Below are positions 1-8,618 of a DNA stretch of 64,000 nucleotides, in pieces; positions within the stretch are counted from its first letter, which is position 1; each line of letters opens with the position of its first letter. A program made the translations under genes and the position numbers. Source of the DNA: an uncultured Elusimicrobiales bacterium (GTDB lineage Bacteria; Elusimicrobiota; Elusimicrobia; Elusimicrobiales; Elusimicrobiaceae); contig CALUXE010000001.1 of the NCBI GenBank assembly GCA_944324675.1, forward strand, positions 192,869 through 256,868, written 5' to 3'. Under the pieces are notes generated by a model. It had not been told where the DNA came from. It ran no database searches and saw nothing but the letters and a program-made list of their open reading frames with translations.

Positions 1-34
1 TCACCTTGCGCCACGGAATATCTTATCCACAAAT

Positions 35-64
35 ATTATACTATCATTCCGCGGACTTTTGCAA
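35..64 (-). promoter_or_regulatory. Candidate sigma70-type promoter reading leftwards
   Basis: On the minus strand a TTGCAA box (59..64) lies 18 bases before a perfect TATAAT (35..40). It would drive a gene whose start is left of the window edge. The remaining bases to about 171 show no gene; an inverted GCCTGTT/AACAGGC pair with a long loop lies near 125..158 and might help end the DUF167 transcript, but that is weak. Confidence 0.5.
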
Positions 65-171
65 GTCTTTTTTGAAACAAGGCCCTTTTTCGCCCCGTAG
101 AAATACCGCGCGCCCCGCTCCGGCCTGTTTCAATATCCCCTTTAAAACGAACAGGCATGATAAAAACCATC

Positions 172-393
172 CTATTGTTTAATCTCGTATATCTTGGCCG
201 GGCTGGTCGCCCCCTTTATCAAATGCAGTTTTTTTGCTTCAATATCCAAATGCTCCGCCAAGAGCGTCCTCACCGCCTCATTGGCGAGGCCGCGCTCCGC
301 GGGCGCCTTTACCCAAACTTCAAAAGAGTCGGAAGCCTTCTCTTTTAGGATATTTTTCTTTTCCCCGGCGTGCACTTTTACTTTTATATACAT
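172..393 (-). CDS. DUF167 (YggU) family protein
   Basis: A 73-residue protein matching the YggU/DUF167 family in length and in its typical pattern: VKVHAG near the start, an ERGLANEAV segment in the middle and a KGATSPAK-like segment near the C-terminus. The biochemical role of the family is not established. The frame can be extended to an upstream ATG at 426, but I choose the ATG at 393 because AAAGGCGG lies just upstream and the family usually begins at this point. It is separated from the gpmI array by a terminator, so it is probably transcribed on its own. No membrane segment or signal peptide is visible. Confidence 0.8.
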   Translation of the reverse strand: MYIKVKVHAGEKKNILKEKASDSFEVWVKAPAERGLANEAVRTLLAEHLDIEAKKLHLIKGATSPAKIYEIKQ

Positions 394-530
394 ATATACC
401 GCCTTTATCAATTTTTCGGGCGCCAATTTACAAAACCGCCCCGCTAAGAGGCCCCGCTTTATAGTTTAAGCCGTAATCGGCGCCCCCATTTGAGCCTCTG
501 CAGCGGGTGCGCTTCGCGGCGCTTATCGGC

Positions 531-560
531 CAAAATACCCCCGCTAAAACGGCGGGGGTA
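531..560 (-). terminator. Rho-independent terminator after gpmI
   Basis: A 9-bp stem (536..544 with 552..560; TACCCCCGC/GCGGGGGTA) with a 7-base loop, followed on the minus strand by TTTTG. It lies 22 bases past the gpmI stop codon and is the first strong terminator after the eleven-gene minus-strand array. Confidence 0.85.
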
Positions 561-582
561 TCTATGATTTTAACCAAACGCT

Positions 583-2130
583 TTATTTTAGCAAGCTCTC
601 GGCCGTCATCTCCTTGGGGATGGGCAAACCCAATATCTTAAGGACCGTAGGCGCTATGTCGGCCAGTTTGCCGCCCTCTTTAAGTTCCACGCCTTTGCCC
701 TCTTTGGAAACATAGATAAATTCCACGGGATTGGTGGTATGCGCCGTCTTGGGCATATTGATTTTGTCGTCCCACATCTCTTCCGCGTTGCCGTGGTCGG
801 CCGTAATAAGCACCGTATAGCCCGCCTTTAACGCCGCCTCGGCAACTTCGCCGGAACATTTATCCACCACTTCCGTCGCTTTTACAGCCGCGTCAAAGCT
901 GCCGGTATGCCCAACCATATCGCAGTTGGCGAAATTGATAACCACAAAATCATATTTGTTCTTGCCGATTTCCTCCACCGCTCTATCGGCTACGCGCTGG
1001 GCGTCCATTTCGGGGTGTTCCGCGAATGTAGCCGGATCAAATGAACCTTTTATCTCTATTCTGTCTTCACCAGCGAAAGGCTTTATCAGCTTGCCGTTGA
1101 AAAAGGAAGTCACGTGCTTAAACTTCTGCGTTTCCGCTATTCTAAGCTGCGTCAAACCCGCCGCGCTGATAACCTCGCCTAAGAGATTATTCATTCCGCC
1201 GCCTTCAGTCATCGGCGATAAGGCATTATACTTAAAGCTGTCGTAATATTTCGTGAGCCCACAGTATGTTATCTTGGGGCGGCGGTTCCTTACACCGGTG
1301 TAATCGTCTTCCACAAAGGCGCGCGTGAGCTGTATCGCTCTGTCCTGGCGGAAGTTGAAAAATATTATGCCGTCGCCGTCATTCACGCCTTTATAATCCC
1401 CTATAACGGTAGGCGGAATATATTCGTCCACCATCTCGCCGCCGTCGGGCGTCTTATCGTTTTTATAGGAATTTTCTATCGCTTCCTGCGCGCTGGCGCA
1501 ATGGCGGCCTTTGGCGTCCACTATCAAATCGTAAGCTTCGGAAGTCAGCTGCCAAGTTTCGTTCCTGTCCATTGCGTAATAGCGCCCCATTATCGTGGCC
1601 ACCTTGCCTACGCCGTACTCTCTCATTTTGCCTTCCAACATCTTCAAATAACCCAAAGCGCTGTGAGGCGGAGTATCGCGCCCGTCGGCAAAAAAGTGTA
1701 CCCATACCGTCTTTATCCCCTTTTCCGCCGCGTGTTTTATTATCGCGTATAAATGGTCCTGATGGGCGTGGACGCCTTCGTCCTGCACAAGCCCCATAAG
1801 GTGCAGCGCCGAAGCATTGTTTACACAATTGTCGATTACCGCTTTGAAAGCCGGCGCTTTGTATATTGAGCCGTCCTCAAAAGCGTCTTTTAATCTTTTT
1901 AGTTCCTGCACGACTATCCTGCCCGCGCCCATATTCAAATGCCCCACTTCAGAAGAACCCATATATCCCGCAGGAAGCCCCACCAATTCGCCCGAAGCTT
2001 CTATTAAAGTATGCGGGTATTGCTTTAAATACTTGTCTATATTGGGTGTTTTGGCGCCTTTTACCGCATTGTGTTCCTTGCTCGCCCTTACCCCCCAGCC
2101 GTCTCTTATCAATAAAACAACTTTGCTCAT
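583..2130 (-). CDS. gpmI: 2,3-bisphosphoglycerate-independent phosphoglycerate mutase
   Basis: Interconverts 3- and 2-phosphoglycerate in glycolysis and gluconeogenesis in the cytoplasm, using a serine phosphoenzyme and two metal ions. The 515-residue length is the normal family length. The N-terminus has the metal-binding RDGWG motif (residues 9-13), followed at about residue 60 by GSSEVGHLNMGAGR, which carries the serine nucleophile. Later metal-site motifs are visible: DGRDTPP near residue 150, NFANCDMVGHTG near residue 405 and TADHGNAEEMWD near residue 445. An AGGAGA Shine-Dalgarno sequence precedes the ATG. It is the last gene of the long compact array and follows the exonuclease gene by two bases; a terminator follows it. 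Most family members read LDGWG where this has RDGWG. Confidence 0.97.
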   Translation of the reverse strand: MSKVVLLIRDGWGVRASKEHNAVKGAKTPNIDKYLKQYPHTLIEASGELVGLPAGYMGSSEVGHLNMGAGRIVVQELKRLKDAFEDGSIYKAPAFKAVIDNCVNNASALHLMGLVQDEGVHAHQDHLYAIIKHAAEKGIKTVWVHFFADGRDTPPHSALGYLKMLEGKMREYGVGKVATIMGRYYAMDRNETWQLTSEAYDLIVDAKGRHCASAQEAIENSYKNDKTPDGGEMVDEYIPPTVIGDYKGVNDGDGIIFFNFRQDRAIQLTRAFVEDDYTGVRNRRPKITYCGLTKYYDSFKYNALSPMTEGGGMNNLLGEVISAAGLTQLRIAETQKFKHVTSFFNGKLIKPFAGEDRIEIKGSFDPATFAEHPEMDAQRVADRAVEEIGKNKYDFVVINFANCDMVGHTGSFDAAVKATEVVDKCSGEVAEAALKAGYTVLITADHGNAEEMWDDKINMPKTAHTTNPVEFIYVSKEGKGVELKEGGKLADIAPTVLKILGLPIPKEMTAESLLK

Positions 2131-2132
2131 AT

Positions 2133-2765
2133 TTATATCTCCTGTTTATTAAATCCTATCACTTTCCTGCTTTGCAGGGCAACAAGGTCGCCCAAAGTGC
2201 TTGCCCCCATTTCCTTAAATTTGGCCACAAAATAATAAAATATTTTCTCCGTCATTATCGTATCGGCCATAGCCCTGTGCCAGCCCTCGCTGGAAAACCC
2301 CAGCTCCTGCGCTATTATGCCCAAGCGGTTCTTGGAAAAATTACCGTGCGCCCTGGCGAATTTAAGTGTATCCAATATAGTCACCTGCGGCATACTAAGG
2401 CCCAAAAGTTCAAATTCCTTCCTCAAAAAAGAAACGTCAAAATCCGCATTGTGGCATATAAGCACATTGCCTTGCAAAAAATCAATCAAATTAAACGCTA
2501 TATCGGCGAATTTCGGCGAATTTTTTACCATCTCGTTGGTAATGCCGTGTATCGCCGTAACCTCCGGCGAAATGTATATCTGCGGATTTAATAAAGTACA
2601 ATACGCGCCGGCGCGCTCCCCGCCTTGGCTGCCTAGCATCGCCACTTCGCAAATGCGACCGCCGCCGCTTACGGGGTCTAGCCCCGTAGTTTCGGTGTCA
2701 AGGCATATAAACTTGACTTCTTCTATCTTTCTCTCTAACATATCCCGTGAAATATCCCCTTGCAT
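2133..2765 (-). CDS. DnaQ-type DEDDh 3'-5' exonuclease
   Basis: A 210-residue exonuclease of the DNA polymerase III epsilon/PolC-exonuclease superfamily. Motif I is LDTETTG (about residues 21-27), motif II is HNADFDVSFL near residue 105 and motif III is HRAMADT near residue 168, so the DEDDh catalytic set (D, E, D, H, D) is complete. It could be a proofreading subunit or a stand-alone exonuclease; there is no polymerase or UvrC-like fusion, so the exact job is open. The ATG at 2765 overlaps the DUF3307 gene by 31 bases. A second in-frame ATG at 2741 reduces the overlap to 7 bases, with AGGGGA upstream though spaced rather far. Either start leaves the domain intact. Confidence 0.85.
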   Translation of the reverse strand: MQGDISRDMLERKIEEVKFICLDTETTGLDPVSGGGRICEVAMLGSQGGERAGAYCTLLNPQIYISPEVTAIHGITNEMVKNSPKFADIAFNLIDFLQGNVLICHNADFDVSFLRKEFELLGLSMPQVTILDTLKFARAHGNFSKNRLGIIAQELGFSSEGWHRAMADTIMTEKIFYYFVAKFKEMGASTLGDLVALQSRKVIGFNKQEI

Positions 2766-3439
2766 ATCAATCCGAAAACAAACGTCAGCGCGCAGCCTAT
2801 ATAAAAGTAAAATTTATCGTCTTTAAAAATGCCGCGCTTTACCAAAAACGCCATCGCCGCCGCCGCCACCGCTACGCCAAACCAGCCGGGTATTATTATC
2901 AATAAAAATAACGCCACCCTCACAAGCATATTATGGAAACGCTGGTCAAAAAGGCTTTGGGCGTCTATGGGCTTATCTATCGTAAAAGACAAATTTATCA
3001 GCAGTTCGGAAATCACATACCCCGCAATTAAACTCCCGTTAATTACAAACAGCAAATCCGGCCCGTATATATAATGAAGGAAGTCGCCGTCAAAAGCAAT
3101 CACGGGCATTATTATAAACAATACGCTAAGCAGTATAAACTGACGCCCCGCAAACAAAAACAGCGCCTTTTGGCCGGGCTCGTTTCCGCGTTCCAAAAGA
3201 GCGTAAACAAAGTAGGACAAACCCGCCAAACCCAACGAGAATAATCCGCCAAGCTCAATGCCGGAAAAATCTATCCACGGCAGAGCCAGATATTTATAGC
3301 AACATAAGCTTAAAACTATAAAATATACCAAACCCCGCCACAGGCAATATTTAAAACTTTTGCCGTAATAGCCGCCTTTCTCCTTAAAAACGAAATCCGC
3401 AAGCAAATGCCCTAACAAAAGATACCAAAAGACCGTCAT
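2735..3439 (-). CDS. DUF3307 family integral membrane protein
   Basis: A 234-residue hydrophobic protein with about six to seven predicted membrane segments. The N-terminal LLLGHLLADFVFKEK is the characteristic DUF3307 signature (LL-H-L-DF--Q/K). The molecular function of this family is not known to me. Its start overlaps the histidine kinase stop by four bases (ATGA), so the two are translationally coupled, and the exonuclease gene overlaps its end. The coupling to the kinase is the only functional hint. Confidence 0.75.
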   Translation of the reverse strand: MTVFWYLLLGHLLADFVFKEKGGYYGKSFKYCLWRGLVYFIVLSLCCYKYLALPWIDFSGIELGGLFSLGLAGLSYFVYALLERGNEPGQKALFLFAGRQFILLSVLFIIMPVIAFDGDFLHYIYGPDLLFVINGSLIAGYVISELLINLSFTIDKPIDAQSLFDQRFHNMLVRVALFLLIIIPGWFGVAVAAAAMAFLVKRGIFKDDKFYFYIGCALTFVFGLICKGIFHGIC

Positions 3440-5499
3440 TTTACCTCCGATGCGGGCAAAGTGAACACGATTTCGCTGCCTTTGCCTTCTTCGGAATAAG
3501 CCTCTATTTCGCCCCCGTGCGCCAAAACCGTCTGGCGCACTATGCTTAAGCCCAAACCGTAACCCTTCTCGCTCCTGTCCGCGCGATGGTACTTTTCAAA
3601 TATTTTTGGCAGTTCTTCTTTACTTATCCCACAGCCGCTGTCTTTTACCCTAAATTGATGGTATGGAGTATCCCCGCCTTCCGAAATATATGCGTAGCTT
3701 ATGTCAATTCCGCCCCGCTCGGTAAATTTAAGCGAGTTCGAAACCAAATTGGAAAACACCCTCTCCAACAATCCTTTGTCGCCGTTTACGCTCAGATCGG
3801 CTGGCACGCTAGACTTTATGTATATCCCCTTCGAGTCCGCCATAGACTTAAGAGAGCTTATCACCGCGCTTAAAGAGTCCGCTATGTTAAAATCTTCTTT
3901 ATTCAGCGTCAATAGCCCCCGCTCAAAACGCGATATGTCCAAAATATTCTCCACCAAAGAGCTGAGCATCGTAGAGGAATTATCCATCGCCTCCAGCATT
4001 TTGCGCTTTTTTTCCTCGTCCAAATTGCCTTCTTTCAATATCATTATGTAAGCCTGTAAGCCCATTATCGGCGCGCGCAAATCGTGCGCTACGGCGTTAA
4101 AAATATCGTTCTTCATTGAACGGATTTCGTGTTCGGCCGTTATGTCGCGGAAAATTATTATCGATACCGCTTCCTCATTGGCGGGGCGGAAAAGTTCATT
4201 TACAATTTCGAAATAAGTCTTTTTACCCTCGCTCTCGTAGGCAAATACCGTTCCGCTCTTTATAGCCGTCAATTCTTTTAAGCCGGGGCGCGCCATGGTA
4301 CCGTAAAGAGTACACTCCAAATCGCCGCACAAAGCGTCGCTTTCCAATATTTTGTTTGCCGTAGCGTTGGCAAACAACAGCCGCCCCTGTAAAGTGCACA
4401 TTATAAGGCCGTCGCGCATAAGCCCGGCGAGCATATCTATCTTTTTCTTCTCGTCTAAAAGTTTATCCAGCTGAACAGCTTGATAACCGCTTAGGCGCGA
4501 AGCCATCTCGTTAAAGGTGTTTATAAGAATTTCAAATTCGCCCCAACTCTCGGAGGTATCCAAAGAAACGTCAAAATTGCCGGAAGACACTTCCTTGGCC
4601 GCCGCCGTAAGCCGCTCGACAGGCTCGCTTATCTCCTTGGAAAAATTATAAGCCGCGAAATATGAAAGCGTCGTAGTAGCCAATATAAAAAACGCTATTA
4701 TCCAGCTCGTCAGCGTGATGGTGTAAAAAGCCTCTTTTCCGTATTGCAAAGCCAAGACGTATATCCCCGGTATTATCGTTTGTGCGTAAGCCCCGACAAA
4801 TTTATCGCCCTGTTCAGTCGGCAAACCTTTTATCAAACCTTTGCCCTTGTCTAAAACTTCCGATAAGGCTCCGCCGCTTATCTTGGGAACGGGCAGAACG
4901 TTAAAATCCAAAAATCCTTCTTCAGAAGCCAAATAAAGCCCCCCCGTTACGCCAAGACGCTGGGTTCCCACGGAGTACCAAACTCCGCTCAAATCCAAAA
5001 CGGCAAAAATATAGTTACCGTTTGACAAAGGATAAATAATCTCAATTAAAGGCCTGTCCAAAGAGTAGTCGACATAACTTATGGATATGTTTTTATCGTC
5101 GATAACTCCAAAGGAGGGATCGCCGGATATATCTATTTGCCCCAAAATGCGGGACGCGTCATTGACTTCGCTTCTGAAAAGCTCTTTCCCGTCTTTGCCC
5201 AAAAGCGCGGCGAAAACTATCTCCGGGTTGGACTTTACGCTGTCGTTTAATATATTCTCAAATATCTCGCTTTGCCCTTCGTAGGAAGATGCCGCCTGAC
5301 CCAAAAAGTCCAGCCGCGCGGCGCTGTCGCTTATATTGCGCTTAATGTAGGAAGCCGATATGTCGGCCAAATTAAAATAATTTTCAAGTATCGCAGTCTT
5401 GCTGTGGTTTTGATAATAAAACAAGAATACGCCCGTCACAAACAACGGCGTTATTATTACCGATATAAACAGCTTGAATAATCTTGAAAACAATGTCAT
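3436..5499 (-). CDS. Membrane sensor histidine kinase (HAMP-PAS-HisKA-HATPase)
   Basis: A 687-residue two-component sensor. A first membrane segment (about residues 9-27) is followed by a roughly 240-residue extracytoplasmic region, probably a Cache-like sensor, then a second membrane segment (about 267-288), a HAMP linker (about 290-345), a PAS-like domain (about 360-455), HisKA with the H-box VAHDLRAP (histidine near residue 471), and HATPase_c with N-box NLVSNSLKF, G1 DSGCGIS and G2 GYGLGLS. All catalytic boxes are present. No response regulator gene lies in the array or anywhere in the window, so its partner is elsewhere. Four-base overlaps with the genes on both sides indicate translational coupling to a secreted coiled-coil protein upstream and DUF3307 downstream. 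Confidence 0.93.
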   Translation of the reverse strand: MTLFSRLFKLFISVIITPLFVTGVFLFYYQNHSKTAILENYFNLADISASYIKRNISDSAARLDFLGQAASSYEGQSEIFENILNDSVKSNPEIVFAALLGKDGKELFRSEVNDASRILGQIDISGDPSFGVIDDKNISISYVDYSLDRPLIEIIYPLSNGNYIFAVLDLSGVWYSVGTQRLGVTGGLYLASEEGFLDFNVLPVPKISGGALSEVLDKGKGLIKGLPTEQGDKFVGAYAQTIIPGIYVLALQYGKEAFYTITLTSWIIAFFILATTTLSYFAAYNFSKEISEPVERLTAAAKEVSSGNFDVSLDTSESWGEFEILINTFNEMASRLSGYQAVQLDKLLDEKKKIDMLAGLMRDGLIMCTLQGRLLFANATANKILESDALCGDLECTLYGTMARPGLKELTAIKSGTVFAYESEGKKTYFEIVNELFRPANEEAVSIIIFRDITAEHEIRSMKNDIFNAVAHDLRAPIMGLQAYIMILKEGNLDEEKKRKMLEAMDNSSTMLSSLVENILDISRFERGLLTLNKEDFNIADSLSAVISSLKSMADSKGIYIKSSVPADLSVNGDKGLLERVFSNLVSNSLKFTERGGIDISYAYISEGGDTPYHQFRVKDSGCGISKEELPKIFEKYHRADRSEKGYGLGLSIVRQTVLAHGGEIEAYSEEGKGSEIVFTLPASEVK

Positions 5500-5945
5500 T
5501 TCCGTTTCGCTTTAGTCTTTATTTTATCTATTACTTGTTTGCTCTTGGATTCGCTTTTTATCTTTTCTACGGACTCTTCGCTTATTAAATACTCCACCCG
5601 TTTCTTAACGGTGTCGGCTTTATTCTTCTCGCGCTCGGCCAGTTTCTGCTTTAATATCTTTATCTGCTCTTCCTGCCTTTTTATGCGCTGTTTCTGTTTG
5701 TCGATGCGTTCCTGCTCGCGGGCGAGTTCCTTTTTTTCTATCTCTTTCTTTACGGCCTGCTTTTGGCCGGGCTGCGCCGAATCGTATTTGAGTATAAGGC
5801 TTTTGGTGCTTTCTTCTTCCTGCAAAACGTCGCTTTCCGTCTGCTTCAAAGAATATTTCGCCGCCGCCTCGCCAAGCGCCGCCTTGCCTTGCGCGAAGGC
5901 AAAAGTTCCGCTTAAAGTTAACGCCAAAATAAGAAAATATTTCAT
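5496..5945 (-). CDS. Secreted coiled-coil protein, unknown function
   Basis: A 149-residue protein with a clear signal peptide (residues 1-18, ending FAFA-Q) and a mature part dominated by charged heptad-like sequence (about residues 60-110, rich in K, E, Q and R), which suggests a periplasmic coiled coil. No enzymatic domain is recognised. It sits seven bases after queC and overlaps the histidine kinase start by four bases, so it may be a periplasmic partner of the kinase; that link rests only on position. Confidence 0.6.
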   Translation of the reverse strand: MKYFLILALTLSGTFAFAQGKAALGEAAAKYSLKQTESDVLQEEESTKSLILKYDSAQPGQKQAVKKEIEKKELAREQERIDKQKQRIKRQEEQIKILKQKLAEREKNKADTVKKRVEYLISEESVEKIKSESKSKQVIDKIKTKAKRK

Positions 5946-5952
5946 ATCGCCT

Positions 5953-6651
5953 CTACTCGTCTTTTATGCCCGCCGCTTTAAAACCCTCGGCCCTGAGTTT
6001 GCAGGCGTCGCACTTGCCGCAAGGCTTCTTGCCGCCTTTATAGCAGCTCCACGTCATGGCAAACGGGACTTTCAATTTCTTGCCCAGCTTGGCTATTTGC
6101 GCCTTGCTCAGCTTCAAAAGCGGGGTAACTATTTTTATCTTGCCGTCTTTTACGCCTTTTCTGGTGCCCTCTTTTACCGCTTTGGCTAAAGGCTCGTAAA
6201 ACTCCGGCCGGCAATCGGGATAGCCGGAATAGTCTATGGCATTGGGGCCGGCTATTATAGCTTCGGCGTCTATCGAATCGGCCAAGCTGGCCGCTATCGC
6301 CACAAAAACCAAATTGCGCGCCGGTACATACGTGGACGGTATTCTGTTTTTGTCTTTTATCGCGTCCAAAGATTCGTCTGGTATCTCCCCTTTGCCGACA
6401 AGCGACGTCGCCTGCGCCAGCCAAGGGAAATCCAACTTGATTTCCGTAAGTTCCACGCCCAACTTTTTGCATATCGCCCGCGCGCTTAAAGCCTCGCGGC
6501 TGTGCTTCTGACCGTATTTCACGTTAAGCGCATAACATTTATAACCTTTATCCAAAGCCCAATACAGGCAAGTCGTACTGTCCATCCCGCCGGAAAATAA
6601 TACTACCGCTTTCTTTTCTTTTTTGGCCGCGGGTTTCTTAATTGTTGGCAT
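5953..6651 (-). CDS. queC: 7-cyano-7-deazaguanine synthase QueC
   Basis: Converts 7-carboxy-7-deazaguanine to preQ0 with ATP and ammonia in queuosine biosynthesis. The 232-residue protein has the PP-loop ATP-pyrophosphatase motif LFSGGMDSTT (about residues 18-27) and the C-terminal zinc site with cysteines in SCYKGG and CGKCDACK (about residues 205-222). Length and motif order are normal. The start overlaps the upstream lipoprotein gene by 14 bases. No queD, queE or queF is in the window, and there is no room for a preQ1 riboswitch because the gene lies inside an overlapping array. Confidence 0.95.
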   Translation of the reverse strand: MPTIKKPAAKKEKKAVVLFSGGMDSTTCLYWALDKGYKCYALNVKYGQKHSREALSARAICKKLGVELTEIKLDFPWLAQATSLVGKGEIPDESLDAIKDKNRIPSTYVPARNLVFVAIAASLADSIDAEAIIAGPNAIDYSGYPDCRPEFYEPLAKAVKEGTRKGVKDGKIKIVTPLLKLSKAQIAKLGKKLKVPFAMTWSCYKGGKKPCGKCDACKLRAEGFKAAGIKDE

Positions 6652-7078
6652 TTCTCAGTTTCTCCAATTCCGCGTATTCTTGTATTTTTGCCTTGTCGGC
6701 TTCCGTCACCGCGCTGGCGTATTTGACGAAATACGCCGCCAAAGTTATCGGATGGCCGTCTTGCGCCGCGGCGTCATCGTAAAATTGATTTAATATTATG
6801 GCGTTGGCGCCTTTTGCCGCCGCCGCCTTTTTTATTTTTACTATCTCGCTTTTTATTATCTCGTCATTATCGGGCAGCGCCTTAACGCGGTACATTCCTA
6901 TCGGAGCCCAAGGCTCCTTTATATCCTTTAAATACGTAAATACCGGCATTTTTGACGCATCTGTTATCTGCACGGAAAGCCCGTCGGGCCCCATGGGTAT
7001 ATAATCGGTATTCGTCACGACGCTCGCGCAGCCCGTTATTACATATGCCGCAAAAAGCGCCAAAATCATTTTCTTCAT
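6638..7078 (-). CDS. Predicted lipoprotein, unknown function
   Basis: A 146-residue protein starting MKKMILALFAAYVITGC, a signal peptide with a lipobox ending ITGC (lipidated cysteine about residue 16). The mature part holds an Ala/Lys-rich segment and a KGANAIILNQFYDD stretch, reminiscent of small alpha/beta domains in outer-membrane lipoproteins, but I cannot assign a family. The frame opens upstream to 7114, but the ATG at 7078 is chosen because it overlaps the rlmN stop codon as ATGA and has AAGGAGG upstream. Confidence 0.7.
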   Translation of the reverse strand: MKKMILALFAAYVITGCASVVTNTDYIPMGPDGLSVQITDASKMPVFTYLKDIKEPWAPIGMYRVKALPDNDEIIKSEIVKIKKAAAAKGANAIILNQFYDDAAAQDGHPITLAAYFVKYASAVTEADKAKIQEYAELEKLRNANN

Positions 7079-8112
7079 TTTCGTTTTCCCTCCTTGGCCG
7101 CCAGCTGTCCGCACGCGGCGGATATATCCGAGCCCAAACTCTTTCTTATGCTGACGTTTATGTTCATAGCTTTAAGAGCCGCGGCAAACTTCTTGACGCT
7201 GCTTTCCTGCGTCGCCACCGCTTTGCCTACCGCCTCATTGCACGCTATCAAATTGACGTGCAGCAGGTAATTATCCTTAATCGAGTTTATCCATTTGCCC
7301 AACTTCCGCACGTGCGCGGGCGAATTGTTCTCTCCCTCTATCACGGTGTATTCTATAAATACTTCCCGCCCGGTGCGCGCTATATACTCCTCCAGTTTCT
7401 CCTTAAGAGTATCCAAATCGTATTTGCGGTTTATCGGCATTAGACGAGTACGCTCCTCGTTGTCGGCATTATGCAAAGATAAAGCCAAATTAACCTGCGG
7501 CAAATCCTGCGCCAAATTATAAAATTTGTCCGCTATGCCGGAAGTAGACACCGATATGTGCCTCTGCCCGATGTTAAGGTAGTCCGCGCACGATAAATTC
7601 TCTATCGCTTTTACCACATTGAGATAATTGAGCAAAGGCTCGCCCATACCCATAAAAACTATATTGGAAACGCGCCCGCCCAAATTGTTCTTCCTTAGAA
7701 ATTGATACCAAAACAATACCTGGTCGCTTATTTCCTCGTCCGTAAGGTGGCGTTTAAAACCCAGCTTGCCCGTCGCGCAAAACGCGCATCCGAGCGGACA
7801 CCCCGCCTGGGAAGACACGCACACACTCCAAGTTTTGCCCGGCTTCATCAATACGCTTTCTATCTTATTGCCGTCGTTAAGTTTGAATAAGCCTTTATAT
7901 ACCATATCCCGCTTGGAATGTTCAACTTTGACGACGTCAAAACTCAGCAGTTTGACTTCCTTCTTTAACGCTTGACGCAAATCCGCGGGAAGGTTTGTCG
8001 CCTCGTCCCAGTCCGATATCCCCTTCTCGTAAACCGCCTGCCTTATCTGAGCTATGCGGTATAACGGCACTCCTTTTTCTTTGACAAATTCTTTAACTTT
8101 CTCAAATATCAT
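7075..8112 (-). CDS. rlmN: Dual-specificity 23S rRNA/tRNA adenine-C2 methyltransferase RlmN
   Basis: Radical-SAM enzyme that methylates C2 of A2503 in 23S rRNA and, in some bacteria, A37 of certain tRNAs. The 345-residue protein has the family [4Fe-4S] CxxxCxxC motif in CPLGCAFC (near residue 105), then GMGEPLLN, and a C-terminal ACGQL region holding the conserved cysteine (near residue 335). The N-terminal accessory domain with the FEKVKEFV start is present. It overlaps its neighbours by four bases on both sides, so expression is coupled in the array. Confidence 0.93.
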   Translation of the reverse strand: MIFEKVKEFVKEKGVPLYRIAQIRQAVYEKGISDWDEATNLPADLRQALKKEVKLLSFDVVKVEHSKRDMVYKGLFKLNDGNKIESVLMKPGKTWSVCVSSQAGCPLGCAFCATGKLGFKRHLTDEEISDQVLFWYQFLRKNNLGGRVSNIVFMGMGEPLLNYLNVVKAIENLSCADYLNIGQRHISVSTSGIADKFYNLAQDLPQVNLALSLHNADNEERTRLMPINRKYDLDTLKEKLEEYIARTGREVFIEYTVIEGENNSPAHVRKLGKWINSIKDNYLLHVNLIACNEAVGKAVATQESSVKKFAAALKAMNINVSIRKSLGSDISAACGQLAAKEGKRK

Positions 8113-8618
8113 AAAACGGTTTCTTCCTTTGGGTTTTCCTCTTTATTAACGGCGCGCGCCTTTTTCTTGGCAAAAGCCGGAACTGTCAAAGCGTATATAA
8201 GATAGGTCTTTAACAATTCCAAGCTGAACATGGCCGAAATTATCGCCATATTGATGAAGTATATCCAGCCGTAATCCAGCTTTATTATCCCTTCGCCGAA
8301 CAGCATCCTAAAAATATTGGCGAAAGGCAAAGCCGTAAAGTCCTCATAAACGTAAAAACAAAAAAAGGCCTGCAAAGCCGAAACTATCCAAGCGTTCCTT
8401 TCCCTTAAGAGTATCAATACTATTTGAGCGAAATATATCACGCTCATCGCCAAAAACACTCTAGTCGCTATGGTGGAATAATCAAAACCCTGAAACGACA
8501 ACACCAACATATTCCGCAAAAACCCGGCAATACAGAAAAACAATATCAGATACAGTATCGGATCTATCGCGCCAAAATACGCGGCCGCTCTTTTACCTCT
8601 TGATGCTGTAGGCGTCAT
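8109..8618 (-). CDS. Small integral membrane protein, unknown
   Basis: A 169-residue protein with about four hydrophobic segments (roughly residues 18-37, 45-66, 75-92 and 115-140) and a basic C-terminal tail. No family is recognised. The start overlaps the ddl end by 26 bases and its stop overlaps the rlmN start by four bases, so it is very likely real and co-translated. Position after ddl could hint at a cell-envelope role, but nothing in the sequence proves that. Confidence 0.6.
   Translation of the reverse strand: MTPTASRGKRAAAYFGAIDPILYLILFFCIAGFLRNMLVLSFQGFDYSTIATRVFLAMSVIYFAQIVLILLRERNAWIVSALQAFFCFYVYEDFTALPFANIFRMLFGEGIIKLDYGWIYFINMAIISAMFSLELLKTYLIYALTVPAFAKKKARAVNKEENPKEETVL

Noticed and set aside
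1866..2591. A 241-codon plus-strand frame antisense to gpmI and the exonuclease
   Set aside because: It overlaps two clearly recognised genes on the other strand and shows no domain, Shine-Dalgarno or plausible composition.
5539..6189. A 216-codon plus-strand frame antisense to the secreted coiled-coil gene and queC
   Set aside because: It is rich in Ser, Phe and Cys, typical of antisense frames, and covers recognised genes.
6652..7078. preQ1 riboswitch ahead of queC
   Set aside because: queC starts inside the previous gene and no aptamer-like sequence was seen.
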